A stretch of DNA of 64,000 bases. It comes from Anaerolineae bacterium (GTDB taxonomy: Bacteria; Chloroflexota; Anaerolineae; Anaerolineales; Anaerolineaceae). How positions within the stretch are numbered: position 1 is the first letter of the stretch; every line of letters starts with the position of its first letter. This document shows, one piece after another, positions 44,328 through 54,098 of the stretch. The stretch lies in contig JABLXC010000019.1 of NCBI GenBank assembly GCA_013178185.1, positions 1 through 64,000 of the forward strand, given 5' to 3'. Below the pieces are notes generated by a model. That model made no database searches. It saw only the letters and a program-made list of their open reading frames with translations, and was not told the DNA's origin. A program made the translations under genes and the position numbers.

Positions 44328-45119
44328 TTAGAAAATTCCTTTATACATACCGCCATCCACCGGGATAACCGCCCCAGTGAGATAGGAAGCAGCAGGGGAT
44401 ACCAAAAAGACAGCAACAGCGGCAAATTCTTCTGGGCGGGCGAGCCGGCCAAGCGGGCTTTCGGCTGCCTGTTTCTGATATTCTTCTTCGAGAGAGGTGT
44501 TGTTGAGCCGAGCGCGATACGAGAGCAAATCCTGGACGCGCTCTGTTTCTGTCCAGCCAGGAAGGATGGAGTTGAACCGTATCCCATGACTTCCCAATTC
44601 CAGCGCAAGAGATTTTGTCAGGCCTACCGTAGCCGCGCGGATGCTGTTCGAAAGGATGAGATTTGGGATGGGTTGCTTGACAGAAAGCGATGTGATTGTT
44701 AAAACGCTGGCGTTTTTTGACTTCTGCAAATGCGGGAGGGCGGCGCGGATCAGCCGTACCTGGCTCATAAGAGAGAGCTCGATCGCTTTGTACCAGGCCT
44801 CGTCATCAAGACTGGTAAAAGAGCCTGCCGGAGGGCCTCCGGCGTTGGCTACCAAAATATCCAATTCCCCATATTTTTCGACGGTTTTTTGCACCAGGAG
44901 TGATGGGATGGTGGGATCTGTGACATCTCCACAGAGAGGAATGACTTCGCCACCGGTTCTTTCTTTGATTTTCAGAGCGGAGGCGGTTAGATCATTTTCT
45001 TTCCGGCTGTTGATGGCAATTTTTGCCCCTTCACTGGAAAGGAGATGGGCGGTTGCGAATCCCAGGCCGCGGCTTGCGCCGATCACCAGGGCAATTTTGC
45101 CGTGAAGCATCAGGTCCAT
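44328..45119 (-). CDS. SDR family oxidoreductase with atypical catalytic residues
   Basis: This 263-residue short-chain dehydrogenase has the NAD(P) motif 'GASRGLG' at 14-20 and the 'NAGG' motif at 92-95. The active-site Ser ('TITSLSVKQP') is present. At the Tyr-xxx-Lys positions the sequence reads S157-xxx-R161 in 'ILSNSIRAATVG', so the usual catalytic Tyr and Lys are absent. A 'LSNS(L/I)RA' form occurs in a known SDR subgroup, from memory. It may use another acid/base or not be a classical reductase. ATG 45119 is preferred; 45167 would add an unlikely N-terminus. No pathway is suggested by neighbours. Confidence 0.8.
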   Translation of the reverse strand: MDLMLHGKIALVIGASRGLGFATAHLLSSEGAKIAINSRKENDLTASALKIKERTGGEVIPLCGDVTDPTIPSLLVQKTVEKYGELDILVANAGGPPAGSFTSLDDEAWYKAIELSLMSQVRLIRAALPHLQKSKNASVLTITSLSVKQPIPNLILSNSIRAATVGLTKSLALELGSHGIRFNSILPGWTETERVQDLLSYRARLNNTSLEEEYQKQAAESPLGRLARPEEFAAVAVFLVSPAASYLTGAVIPVDGGMYKGIF

Positions 45120-45141
45120 GGTATGTCTCCAAAGTTTGTAC

Positions 45142-45429
45142 TTATATAATTTCGATGCGGTGGTCAATGATCTCGAGATCTGGAAATGCTTTGCTGCAGA
45201 AACGTACGACTTTTTCCAGTTCGCTCATCATAAAAGAACCATTATTGCCTATCATAACACCAACTACAATGCTCTCACCCCAGGAATCGAGCGCGCCTGC
45301 CTCGGCTACAGAGAGGTTGAATTCGCGATGAAGGCGAGTCAGGAATGGTTTGACCCGGCTGCGTTTCTGTTTTAGAGATGTACAGCCCGGTATTTGGAGG
45401 GTGAGAGTTAGCAGGCCAATGGGCGTCAT
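45142..45429 (-). CDS. DUF503 family protein
   Basis: This 95-residue protein matches DUF503 by 'LTLQIPGCTSLKQKRSRVKPFLTRLHREFNLSVAE' (landmarks SLKQKR and FNLSVAE), with 'WGESIVVGVMIGNNGS' in the middle. Members are small, often near ribosome-associated genes (rbfA region) in other bacteria; function is uncertain. It heads the minus-strand unit and starts 140 bases from folC on the other strand. Confidence 0.85.
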   Translation of the reverse strand: MTPIGLLTLTLQIPGCTSLKQKRSRVKPFLTRLHREFNLSVAEAGALDSWGESIVVGVMIGNNGSFMMSELEKVVRFCSKAFPDLEIIDHRIEII

Positions 45430-45503
45430 GTTCTATTTTCAACGTGGAGTTCGTACATACTTTAACCGAAACGAGAGAGGGCGTCAATCCTGAAAAGTCA
45501 CTC

Positions 45504-45532
45504 TTGCGGAATGTCCGCCCGCCGGGTACAAT
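45504..45532 (+). promoter_or_regulatory. Probable promoter of folC
   Basis: TTGCGG (45504-45509), 17 bases, then TACAAT (45527-45532), five of six bases consensus in the -10. Transcription near 45539 would give a leader of about 30 bases to the ATG at 45570. The -35 is only half consensus. Confidence 0.4.
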
Positions 45533-45569
45533 GACCCTCGTTTTATATATGTTAATTGGATGTCAAAAA

Positions 45570-46973
45570 ATGGATATTGAGACCGCATACCAGCAAGCTT
45601 TGGACTACTTATATAGCTTTGTTGACTACAGCCTGACCAGGGCTTTCCGGTATTCGCCGGAAAAATTTGACCTGTCCAGGATGAAGAAATTACTCGAGCG
45701 CTTGGATAACCCTCACCTTAAGTATAAGGTTATTCACCTGGCTGGTACGAAGGGAAAAGGCTCAACGGCCTCGATGATCGCCAATGCGTTGGTATCTGCG
45801 GGATACAAGGTCGGTTTTTATACCTCGCCCCATCTGGTTGATTTCACCGAGCGTATTCAGGTGAATGGTCATTTGATTTCGCGTCAAAGCTTTGTGAATA
45901 TTGTTGAATCGCTGAAACCGCACGTGGAGTTCGTCAAACAGGTTACAACATTTGAATTGACGACGGCCATCGCATTTTTATATTTTCTTGAACAACAGGT
46001 AGATATTGCTGTCGTGGAGGTTGGCCTTGGCGGCAGACTGGATGCAACTAACCTGGTTGACCCGCTGGTATCTGTCATTACCTCGATTTCTTACGATCAC
46101 ATGGCTGTGCTGGGAAATACCTTAACCAGTATTGCGACTGAAAAAGCCGGCATTATTAAAGAAAATCACCCTGTTGTCGTTTCTCCACAAAAAGGCGAAG
46201 CCCTACGGGCTATTCAAAAGGTGGCGTGGGAGAAAAACGTCCCTATCACTTTGGTGGGTGTAGATTATTTTTTTAAACCAGGCGAGCACTCTTTAGATGG
46301 CCAGACGTTGCTGATCTGGCGGAGCGATGAGCAATCCTTGATGGATCGGTATTTAGAACACCCTGAAAGTTCAGAATGGCAGCCGATGAGGTTGAAAATT
46401 CCACTTTTGGGCTTTCACCAATTGGAGAATGCAGCCACAGCTTACGCCGCTCTAATGGTTGCCAGAGAGCAAGGCTTAGCAATCCGAGATGAAGCCATTA
46501 TCCAGGGTTTTGCTACGGTCTTTTGGCCATGCCGCTTTGAAGTGATGCAGCGGGAGCCACTGTTGATCGTTGACTCTGCGCATAACCGTGATTCGGCTCT
46601 GCGGCTGAGGCTTGCCATTGACGATTATCTTCCAGGAAAGCCGATTATTCTCCTTTTTGGGGCATCGGAGGATAAAGACATAAAGGGAATGTTTGCTGAG
46701 TTGTTGCCCCGGACGCATTTTTTGATTGCTACCGAGTCGATTCACCCGCGCGCTTTTGAAGCCTCGAAACTGGTTGAGCTTGCTCACCAATTTGGAAGCC
46801 CTGCGAAGGCTGTAACGCCTGTCGAACTGGCCGTGCAAGAAGCCCTGGCGCTGGCGGAACAAGAAAATGCGGCGGTGGTCGTGGCAGGGAGCTTGTTTGT
46901 TGCAGCGGCAGTACGTGAGATCTGGGTAAAAATGGGGAAGTCGCTACAGGTGTTTGAGACTGCAACCGTCTGA
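45570..46973 (+). CDS. folC: Folylpolyglutamate synthase / dihydrofolate synthase
   Basis: This 467-residue Mur-ligase-type enzyme adds glutamate to folates and possibly to dihydropteroate. P-loop 'GTKGKGSTASMIANAL' is near residue 55, 'YTSPHLVDFTERI' follows, and 'VDSAHNRDSA' (usually DGAHN) lies in the C-terminal domain, where Gly is Ser here. ATG 45570 is used because 'YQQALDYLYSF' is the usual start of the family; the 42 codons before are probably leader. The ribosome-binding site is weak. Lon follows 12 bases later. Confidence 0.9.
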   Translation: MDIETAYQQALDYLYSFVDYSLTRAFRYSPEKFDLSRMKKLLERLDNPHLKYKVIHLAGTKGKGSTASMIANALVSAGYKVGFYTSPHLVDFTERIQVNGHLISRQSFVNIVESLKPHVEFVKQVTTFELTTAIAFLYFLEQQVDIAVVEVGLGGRLDATNLVDPLVSVITSISYDHMAVLGNTLTSIATEKAGIIKENHPVVVSPQKGEALRAIQKVAWEKNVPITLVGVDYFFKPGEHSLDGQTLLIWRSDEQSLMDRYLEHPESSEWQPMRLKIPLLGFHQLENAATAYAALMVAREQGLAIRDEAIIQGFATVFWPCRFEVMQREPLLIVDSAHNRDSALRLRLAIDDYLPGKPIILLFGASEDKDIKGMFAELLPRTHFLIATESIHPRAFEASKLVELAHQFGSPAKAVTPVELAVQEALALAEQENAAVVVAGSLFVAAAVREIWVKMGKSLQVFETATV

Positions 46974-46985
46974 GAGAGCTTTATC

Positions 46986-49505
46986 ATGAAATTGGATGAT
47001 TGGTTTTCACGGCAAGAAAATCCGGATGATTTTTCCTCTTCTTTGAACAATCGAACTGAGGAACTCTACCGGATACCCAATTGCCAACCCGATGATGATG
47101 GGTTGATTGAGGCGCCGGTGTTAATTTTGAGAGATATCGTCGTTTTTCCTCATATGATCTCTCCCATCTTTGTCACACCGGGTCCGAATTTGCTGGCTAT
47201 TCAGGAAGCGCAATTTAACGGCCAGACGGTCATTTCTATGGCATTGCGCGATCCCGAAATCGAGGATCCTCAACCTGAAGATCTGTTGCCAATTGGGGTT
47301 GAGATGGCAGTCGGGAGATTGCTGAGCATGCCGGATGGAAACAACTCAGCGCTGGTTCAAGGCCGCCGGCGCGTGGAAGTCCTTGAATTTGTCAGGCTTG
47401 AACCGTTCTTTCGGGTGCGCGCCCGTATTATCGAAGAGCCAACCGAGGTCGACCGCAAATTAGATGCGCTGATGCGCACAACGAGAGACCTGTTTGAACG
47501 CTGTGTCCAATTAGACCGAAGCCTGCCAGAAGAGGCACACCTGTTTTCGCTCAACATTAGCGAACCAGGCTGGCTTGCAGATATGGTAGCGACTGCAATT
47601 TCATTGCCCTTTCAAGACCGGCAGACTCTTTTAATGATCCCTGATCCTCAGGAACGACTTAAGCGGGTTAACCGCATGCTGGCTCAGGAATTGGATGTGC
47701 TTCAGCTTGAGGATGAAATTCATAGCCGGGTTCAGAGCGAAGTGGACCGGAGCCAGCGAGAATTCTATCTGCGTGAGCAGATGAAAGCGATCCAAACGGA
47801 GCTGGGGGAGGGGGACGTCTGGACGCGCGAAATTGCCGAACTGAGGATGCGGATAGACCAGAGCAAGTTGCCGGAAGAAGTGCACACCCAAGCCTTGAAA
47901 GAGGTCGAGCGTCTGGCGCAGATGCCAGCGATGGCCCCCGAAGTTGGAATTATTCGAACTTATCTGGATTGGGTGCTGGACCTGCCCTGGGTTGAAGAAA
48001 CTGAAGACAACCTGGATGTTCGTCATGCCGCCGAGGTGCTGGAAAAATATCACTTTGGTTTGGGAAAGGCGAAAGACCGTATCCTTGAGTATATCGCTGT
48101 TCGCAGTCTGAAACCCAAACGATCCAAACAGCCGATTTTGTGTTTTGTGGGTCCGCCTGGAACCGGCAAAACCTCCCTCGGCCGATCTATTGCAGAAGCG
48201 TTAGGTCGAAAGTTTGTGCGGATTTCGCTGGGGGGAGTGCGCGACGAAGCCGAAATACGAGGACACCGGCGGACCTACATTGGTGCGCTTCCTGGACGCA
48301 TCCTACAAACCATGCGCAGGGCAGGCACGGTCAATCCTTTGTTTATGTTGGATGAGATCGACAAGCTGGGTCAGGATTTCAGAGGAGACCCGGCCTCGGC
48401 GCTTTTGGAAGTGCTGGATCCGGAACAAAATTTCGCCTTTTCTGACCATTACCTGGAACTGGCGTATGATCTTTCGAAGGTGATGTTCATCACAACGGCG
48501 AATTCGCTGGGTGCAATTCCGGCAGCGCTCTTAGACCGGATGGAAGTGATCGAATTTCCGGGTTACATCGAGGAAGAGAAAATCGAGATTTCGCGTCGTT
48601 TTTTGATTCCCCGGCAGATCGAGGAAAGCGGTCTGGAGGAGAAAGAAATTATTTTCCCCGATGCGACTTTGAGGCGTTTGATCCGCGAATATACCTATGA
48701 AGCTGGCGTGCGAAACCTGGAAAGGGAAATTGGGCGCATTTGCCGAAAGGCCGCTCGTTTGAAAGCAGAAAACCGGCGGCATTTAAACCGTATTGCGCCT
48801 TCAGCATTAGAGAGAATTTTAGGACCTGCCCAGTTTTTTGAGACTGAAGCTGAAAGACAGGATGAAATTGGGGTTGCAACGGCCATAGCCTGGACGGAAA
48901 ACGGCGGTGAAATCATGCCGGTTGAGGTTCTCATCCTGGATGGAAAGGGTACCTTGCAGATCACCGGCCAGGTTGGGGAAGTGATGCAAGAGTCTGCTCA
49001 GGCGGCTTTATCTTATCTGAAATCTCGTTCGCATGAACTCAAGCTGGATTCCACAATTTATGACCGTCTGGATGTCCATATCCACATCCCTGAAGGTGCA
49101 ATCCCCAAAGATGGCCCAAGCGCCGGGATCACTATTGCAACCGCGCTAATCTCAGCCTTTACTGAACGTCCTGTATATAAGGATGTTGGCATGACAGGCG
49201 AAATCACTTTGCGAGGTCGGGTATTACCGATTGGAGGAGTCAGGGAGAAGGTCTTGGCCGCTCATCGGGCTGGGCTGAAGACGGTGATCTTGCCTGAAAG
49301 AAACCTGAAAGATCTGGTAGACATCCCTCGCAAGGTACGAGACGATATCAAAATTGTGCCGGTTGTTCACATGGACCAGGTGCTGGAAATTGCTCTTCAC
49401 CCTCCAACCGAGAGCGAACCGAAAAAGGCGAAGCGTGTCCAGGGGGAGCGGAAGGAAAAGAAAGCGGGTGATGATGAGAACGCTTCTTCGGTCGCTGTGG
49501 AATAA
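46986..49505 (+). CDS. lon: ATP-dependent protease Lon
   Basis: This 839-residue Lon degrades damaged and regulatory proteins. The N-terminal LON domain begins near '[20 protein letters not shown]'. The AAA+ core has Walker A '[13 protein letters not shown]' near 388 and '[10 protein letters not shown]' near 450. The protease domain has catalytic Ser in '[10 protein letters not shown]' near 711 and Lys in '[11 protein letters not shown]' near 754. The acidic/basic tail ('[16 protein letters not shown]') extends past the domain. Length fits LonA. A strong terminator follows. Confidence 0.96.
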   Translation: MKLDDWFSRQENPDDFSSSLNNRTEELYRIPNCQPDDDGLIEAPVLILRDIVVFPHMISPIFVTPGPNLLAIQEAQFNGQTVISMALRDPEIEDPQPEDLLPIGVEMAVGRLLSMPDGNNSALVQGRRRVEVLEFVRLEPFFRVRARIIEEPTEVDRKLDALMRTTRDLFERCVQLDRSLPEEAHLFSLNISEPGWLADMVATAISLPFQDRQTLLMIPDPQERLKRVNRMLAQELDVLQLEDEIHSRVQSEVDRSQREFYLREQMKAIQTELGEGDVWTREIAELRMRIDQSKLPEEVHTQALKEVERLAQMPAMAPEVGIIRTYLDWVLDLPWVEETEDNLDVRHAAEVLEKYHFGLGKAKDRILEYIAVRSLKPKRSKQPILCFVGPPGTGKTSLGRSIAEALGRKFVRISLGGVRDEAEIRGHRRTYIGALPGRILQTMRRAGTVNPLFMLDEIDKLGQDFRGDPASALLEVLDPEQNFAFSDHYLELAYDLSKVMFITTANSLGAIPAALLDRMEVIEFPGYIEEEKIEISRRFLIPRQIEESGLEEKEIIFPDATLRRLIREYTYEAGVRNLEREIGRICRKAARLKAENRRHLNRIAPSALERILGPAQFFETEAERQDEIGVATAIAWTENGGEIMPVEVLILDGKGTLQITGQVGEVMQESAQAALSYLKSRSHELKLDSTIYDRLDVHIHIPEGAIPKDGPSAGITIATALISAFTERPVYKDVGMTGEITLRGRVLPIGGVREKVLAAHRAGLKTVILPERNLKDLVDIPRKVRDDIKIVPVVHMDQVLEIALHPPTESEPKKAKRVQGERKEKKAGDDENASSVAVE

Positions 49506-49556
49506 CCCATTCTTTTGATCTTTTTGACTGGGAACCTAAAAAGCAATGCGGATTGA

Positions 49557-49594
49557 CAAAATTGCGGCTGAAAATTTAGCCGCAATTTTGTTTT
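49557..49594 (+). terminator. Terminator after lon, probably bidirectional
   Basis: CAAAATTGCGGCT (49557-49569) pairs perfectly with AGCCGCAATTTTG (49578-49590), followed by TTTTC. With A/T stretches on both sides it could also serve the convergent coiled-coil gene. Confidence 0.85.
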
Positions 49595-49604
49595 CTTTCG
49601 ACCG

Positions 49605-50060
49605 TTATTGCGGGTATTTTTCGTTTTGCAAGGTTTTTATGCCGTTTCGGATTTGGCCTAATGTGCGGTCCAATTCCATTTCAAGGCGCGTTAAGGTTTC
49701 AAGCACATAGTCGTCCGCTTCACGCTTTTGTATTTCGGTCTCTTGTTTGGCCTGACTAATAATCTGTTCTGCTCTGGCTTGAGCAGCCTGGACGATAGCG
49801 TCGCGCTCAACAATTTGTTCGCTTTTTTCCCGCGCCAATGCAATGGTGCGGTTGGCCTCTTCCTGTGCTTGCGCGAGGATGCGATCCTTTTGAGCCAGAA
49901 GCTGTTGGGCTTTTTTTATCTCTTCGGGGATTGAGACCCGCATTTGATCGATGATGTCCAACATTCTGTCTTCATCAACAACAACGCTGTGTGTAAATGG
50001 TATTGACCGACTTTCGTTGAACAGTTCTTCCAGACGATCAATCAAATGTAATATGTCCAT
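49605..50060 (-). CDS. Coiled-coil protein, DivIVA- or AtpF-like in pattern
   Basis: This 151-residue, almost wholly helical protein has long Ala/Glu/Lys/Gln heptad-like stretches ('QQLLAQKDRILAQAQEEANRTIALAREKSE' in style; landmarks AQAQEEANR and AQARAEQIISQAKQE). It resembles proteins annotated as DivIVA-like or ATP synthase B-like by composition only. The ATG at 50060 has GGAGGAA upstream. It starts 75 bases before coaD on the same strand. No membrane segment is seen. Function unknown. Confidence 0.65.
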   Translation of the reverse strand: MDILHLIDRLEELFNESRSIPFTHSVVVDEDRMLDIIDQMRVSIPEEIKKAQQLLAQKDRILAQAQEEANRTIALAREKSEQIVERDAIVQAAQARAEQIISQAKQETEIQKREADDYVLETLTRLEMELDRTLGQIRNGIKTLQNEKYPQ

Positions 50061-50135
50061 GCGTTCCTCCACCCAGTGATCACAGGAAAAGGTTGCAATT
50101 TTCGAACCAATTACCGTAATGAGTAATTATATAAT

Positions 50136-50660
50136 CTAATCTCGTAAAAATGATATCGGAACTACCTGTTGACTTTCTCCCAATTCCTGGAAACGACGGA
50201 TCAGAGCCTTTTCTACAAAAGAGGGAACCATGCTGCTAACATCCCCGTTCAAAGAAGCGACTTCACGAACCGTTGAGGATGAAATGAAGGTGTGCTGTTC
50301 GCTGGTGATCAGGGCGACAATCTCTATTCGGGGTTCAAGATGATGGTTAGCCAGCGCCATCCGAAACTCATGTTCAAAATCGGAAAATACCCGTAACCCA
50401 CGAACAATGACATCGGCGTTGATTTTCTTGGCGTAGGTAATCGTTAACCCCGAATATCCCTGTACAACGATATTGGTATCATCGGCAAAGGCTTGTTTTA
50501 CCAGTTTTAATCTTTCTTCGGGTGTGAGTAGCAGGTTTTTCAAGGGTTTGTCGTAAACAGCAACAACCACCTCATCGAAAATACGAGAAGCGCGACGGGC
50601 GATGTCAATATGCCCGAAGTGAATTGGGTCAAATGTGCCGGGGAAAAGGGCTTTTACCAT
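50136..50660 (-). CDS. coaD: Phosphopantetheine adenylyltransferase
   Basis: This 174-residue enzyme makes dephospho-CoA. 'FPGTFDPIHFGHIDIARRA' holds the nucleotidyl-transferase HxGH site, 'ADVIVRGLRVFSDFEHEFRMA' the pantetheine region, and 'ISSSTVRE' the ISSTxxR motif. It starts 3 bases after recG and is therefore probably co-expressed. Slightly longer than E. coli CoaD. Confidence 0.95.
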   Translation of the reverse strand: MVKALFPGTFDPIHFGHIDIARRASRIFDEVVVAVYDKPLKNLLLTPEERLKLVKQAFADDTNIVVQGYSGLTITYAKKINADVIVRGLRVFSDFEHEFRMALANHHLEPRIEIVALITSEQHTFISSSTVREVASLNGDVSSMVPSFVEKALIRRFQELGESQQVVPISFLRD

Positions 50661-50663
50661 CTC

Positions 50664-53138
50664 TCAGCTAATATCTCCTTTGCCGCTAGTCCAGAAACGC
50701 GTTATCATTTTTTCGAGCTCGCGATGTTCTGGTTTAGTAAGTTCTGGGTCTTCTTCAAATAACGCCTGAGCATGTTTTCGGGCTTTTTCTATCAGCCTGA
50801 CATCCATAAGGTTAGCCATTTTCAATTCTGTGTACCCTGACTGGCGTGTGCCGAGAAATTCACCCGGCCCGCGTTGCTCGAGATCGCGTTCTGCAAGGAC
50901 AAAACCATCATTGGTTTCCGCCATGGCGGCCAGCCGTTCATTTTCGAGTGCATCTTCATTTTCGGGGATGAGCAAGCAGTATGCTTTGGCATCGCCTCGG
51001 CCGACCCGCCCGCGAAACTGGTGGAGCTGCGCCAGGCCAAAGCGGTTGGCACCCTCGACCAACATGACTGTCGCGTTGGGCACGTCAACGCCAACCTCGA
51101 CGACCGAAGTGGATACCAGTATGTGGAACTCTCCTGAACGAAATCGAGCCATGGTTTCGTCTTTTTCTTCTGGCCGCATACGACCATGGAGCAGCCCAAG
51201 TTTGAGATTGGGGAAGACTTCAGTTTGCAAACGGCGGTGTTCCTCTACGGCGGCTTTTGCTTCGCCGTTTTCACCCTGTTCGATTAATGGATAAGTGATG
51301 AAAGCCTGGTAATTCTGGCTGATCTGATTGCGAATTAATTGATAGGCTCGCTCCCTTTCAAGTGGGTGAAGCACGTAGGTCTCAACAGGCTGCCTGCCTT
51401 CTGGCAGTTCGTCAATGACGGAAAGGTCAAGGTCGCCATAGACGGTTAGAGCCAGAGAACGGGGTATTGGGGTAGCGGTCATGACCAGGAGGTGAGGGTT
51501 GCTCCCTTTGGAACGCAGGGCCGCTCTTTGGGAAACGCCAAAACGATGCTGCTCATCAACGATGGCTAGCTGTAAGTGTTTGAACTGAATCGGATCTTCG
51601 ATCAAGGCGTGGGTACCAATTACCAGCTTGATGTCGCCATTTTCCAATCCAGCGATGATTTGCTGCTTCTCTTCGCCTGGTGTGCTCCCGATCAACAACC
51701 GTATCTGTTCCGGCTTGAGCCATCCCGATACTGTTGAGAGACTCTTGACCAGGTTGGTCAGGTTACGATAGTGTTGTTCTGCTAAAATACTGGTTGGCGC
51801 CATAAAGGCTACCTGACCCTCGGCTAGGGTTACGATGCCCGCAGCCAGAGCGGCGATGATTGTTTTCCCTGACCCAACATCTCCTTGAATCAGCCGGTTC
51901 ATCGGCTTTCCAGATGCCAGATCGTTTCGCACGTCGTTTAACGCCCGGATTTGAGCGGGCGTCAACCTGAAGGGCAAGTTTTGCAGGGTATTCTCTATCC
52001 ACTCATCCGAAACCGTGAATTGAGCAGCACTCACTGACTGCCATGAAAATTTCTGTTTGAGGACGCCGAGCTGCAAGCAAAATATTTCATCGAAAGACAA
52101 TCTTTCACGCGCCGATTTTAGCTTCTCAACTGTCTCTGGAAAATGGACTTGTAAAATTGCATCCGGCAGGTCGGTTAAACCAGCCGAATCGCGCACTTTT
52201 TGGGGCAGAAAATCTGTCAGGCGAGGCGACCAGAATGTAACCGTTTGAAACATTTTTTTTCGAAGCCACTTTTGCGTGATTCCAGCGGTCAACGGGTAAA
52301 CCGGCACAATACGGTTGGTGACCAGGTGTTCCTGTTCTACGTGTTCCCATTCCGGGTTGTTGATGACGAAGCGGCCGAGGTAGATATCAATTTTTCCTGC
52401 TGCAACAATTTGCTGACCGGGTTTTAACTGGTTTTCAATATATGGTTTATTGAACCATGTTAATCGAATAGAACCGGTGCCATCGCTCAGAACCGCTTCG
52501 GTGATTTTTTGACTTCCAGAACGAAAGGGCCTGGAGGAAATATATTCGATGGTGCCGAGGATGGTTAGATCTTCGCCGTAGTTGACCTTCGAAATTTGCT
52601 TTAATTTGGAATAGTCATCGTAACGCCTGGGAAAATAATAAAGCAGATCTCCCAGGTTTTTTAACCCTAAATTTGCAAGTGTCTTGGCATGGCCTGGACC
52701 TATGCCCGGTATTACCGTCAGGGGGGCGTTTATCCCGATGTTTCCAGGCGCCTCTTTGGGTTGAAAAGGGGCGCTTTTCGGCTTGGGCGAGGGAGCTGCG
52801 CTGGACGGTTTTGAGCTCTGTGAATGGAACCGCTCCTGGACGGCAGGCTTTACCGCGGTTTCTTTTGGGATGCCGGATTTTCCATTGGTGTTTTCCTGGT
52901 CCAGAACCGCTAAAATCGAAGAGATTATCTCGGCGCGTTCTTGAGCAGTAGCGTCCTTGTAGCGGGATATTTTCTCTGAGATAGTTTCAATAAGGTGTTC
53001 GGATAGGTTGCTGTTGGCAGCGTCATTCTTCCAAGAGGGCAAAAACTTATCCAATCCTCCGACTACAGCCCGGTCATCGTACTTACGTTCGGTTTCAAGT
53101 TTCAGAATGTTTCGTAATTTATCAATTGAAGAAGGCAT
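50664..53138 (-). CDS. recG: ATP-dependent DNA helicase RecG
   Basis: This 824-residue helicase remodels stalled replication forks. It has an extra N-terminal stretch of about 140 residues, Ser/Pro-rich and without a known motif ('SQSSKPSSAAPSPKPKS'). The usual wedge/OB region begins at 'PGIGPGHAKTLANLGLKNLGDLLYYFPRRYDDYS'-type text (landmarks VIPGIGPGHAK and YYFPRRYDDYS). Helicase motifs 'QGDVGSGKTIIAALAA' and 'DEQHRFGVSQRAAL' and motif VI 'QFRGRVGRG' are intact. Confidence 0.94.
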   Translation of the reverse strand: MPSSIDKLRNILKLETERKYDDRAVVGGLDKFLPSWKNDAANSNLSEHLIETISEKISRYKDATAQERAEIISSILAVLDQENTNGKSGIPKETAVKPAVQERFHSQSSKPSSAAPSPKPKSAPFQPKEAPGNIGINAPLTVIPGIGPGHAKTLANLGLKNLGDLLYYFPRRYDDYSKLKQISKVNYGEDLTILGTIEYISSRPFRSGSQKITEAVLSDGTGSIRLTWFNKPYIENQLKPGQQIVAAGKIDIYLGRFVINNPEWEHVEQEHLVTNRIVPVYPLTAGITQKWLRKKMFQTVTFWSPRLTDFLPQKVRDSAGLTDLPDAILQVHFPETVEKLKSARERLSFDEIFCLQLGVLKQKFSWQSVSAAQFTVSDEWIENTLQNLPFRLTPAQIRALNDVRNDLASGKPMNRLIQGDVGSGKTIIAALAAGIVTLAEGQVAFMAPTSILAEQHYRNLTNLVKSLSTVSGWLKPEQIRLLIGSTPGEEKQQIIAGLENGDIKLVIGTHALIEDPIQFKHLQLAIVDEQHRFGVSQRAALRSKGSNPHLLVMTATPIPRSLALTVYGDLDLSVIDELPEGRQPVETYVLHPLERERAYQLIRNQISQNYQAFITYPLIEQGENGEAKAAVEEHRRLQTEVFPNLKLGLLHGRMRPEEKDETMARFRSGEFHILVSTSVVEVGVDVPNATVMLVEGANRFGLAQLHQFRGRVGRGDAKAYCLLIPENEDALENERLAAMAETNDGFVLAERDLEQRGPGEFLGTRQSGYTELKMANLMDVRLIEKARKHAQALFEEDPELTKPEHRELEKMITRFWTSGKGDIS

Positions 53139-53231
53139 AAAACAATTTTACCGCAAACTTTTTTATGTATTGCGTCAACCGGTGCGCTTTGCAGATGGGT
53201 TCAATGATCTGTTGTTTTCGGGTTTTGGGGA

Positions 53232-54092
53232 TCAGCGCCGCCTGAAATTCCCCCCTTCGACGGCAAAGATGCCGAGAGTGCGAGGGCCGAATAAGGTTGC
53301 CAAAGGCAGGTTGATGGGGTGCGCCGTAAAAGGGCTGCGGGGAAAGCATTGTTGAATATGTTCTCGTATCAGGTGAGCATCCTGGGGATTGGCCGGTGCG
53401 CTTTGCAGGAGGGCGATATGCTGGAGATAATCAAACTCGTCTAAAAATTCCTGAAAGTAATCCAAAACATGCCGCTGATTGCGGACTTTTTCGATGGGGC
53501 TCAGTTTGCCGTCTTCCAACGAAAAAATTGTGTATAAGCCGAGCATTTCACAGACAAATGCCTGAGCGCGGTCAACAAACCCGTTGTGGTGAAGGTAAGA
53601 TAACCCAGGGATACCAAAAACCGCGTAAATTCTTGGTATCAGGCTGCGAACCAATTTGTCGATCTCAATCAGTGGAAGACCTTTGGAGGCTGCTTCGGCT
53701 GCGGCCTGAACCAGAATGCCCAGCCCGATCGAGGTGGTTTGGGAATCGATGATATGCGCTATGGTCCCTCGTTGGGTGCGGGCTGCCTCGGCTGCATTTG
53801 AACAGCAGAGGGACAATTCGGCTGAGAGAAAGATGCAAAGGGTTTCGCGGCAGGTTAGATTTAATTCGGAAAAGATCTGAGAGAAATATTCTGGCGGTGG
53901 CGCTTTGAGCTGTGGACTGATGGTTTGACTGGCATACAAAGGCAGAGAATTTGGCTTGACTTCGTCAAATTGTTCACACTTTTTTCCGTTTACTTCCACT
54001 GTTAAAGGAATAACCCGGACAAGATGCCGCCCGGGAAAGGAAGGTTGAGGGAATTGCGCAGTGCTATCCGTAATGATGCAAATCGGGTTCAT
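53232..54092 (-). CDS. DegV family fatty-acid-binding protein (FakB-like)
   Basis: This 286-residue DegV protein has 'IITDSTAQFPQPSFPGRHLVRVIPLTVEVNGK' at the N-terminus (landmarks TDSTAQFP and VIPLTVEV), 'PPPEYFSQIFSEL', and a later His-containing 'LSYLHHNGFVDRAQAF'. FakB proteins of this family hand a fatty acid to the kinase FakA. The FakA-like gene is directly upstream, with 6 bases between. That pairing makes a fatty-acid kinase role likely. Confidence 0.85.
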   Translation of the reverse strand: MNPICIITDSTAQFPQPSFPGRHLVRVIPLTVEVNGKKCEQFDEVKPNSLPLYASQTISPQLKAPPPEYFSQIFSELNLTCRETLCIFLSAELSLCCSNAAEAARTQRGTIAHIIDSQTTSIGLGILVQAAAEAASKGLPLIEIDKLVRSLIPRIYAVFGIPGLSYLHHNGFVDRAQAFVCEMLGLYTIFSLEDGKLSPIEKVRNQRHVLDYFQEFLDEFDYLQHIALLQSAPANPQDAHLIREHIQQCFPRSPFTAHPINLPLATLFGPRTLGIFAVEGGNFRRR

Positions 54093-54098
54093 TATTTA

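Noticed and set aside
46784-47050. Minus-strand ORF at the folC/lon junction
   Set aside because: Entirely antisense to two well-supported genes, low-complexity Ala/Thr composition.
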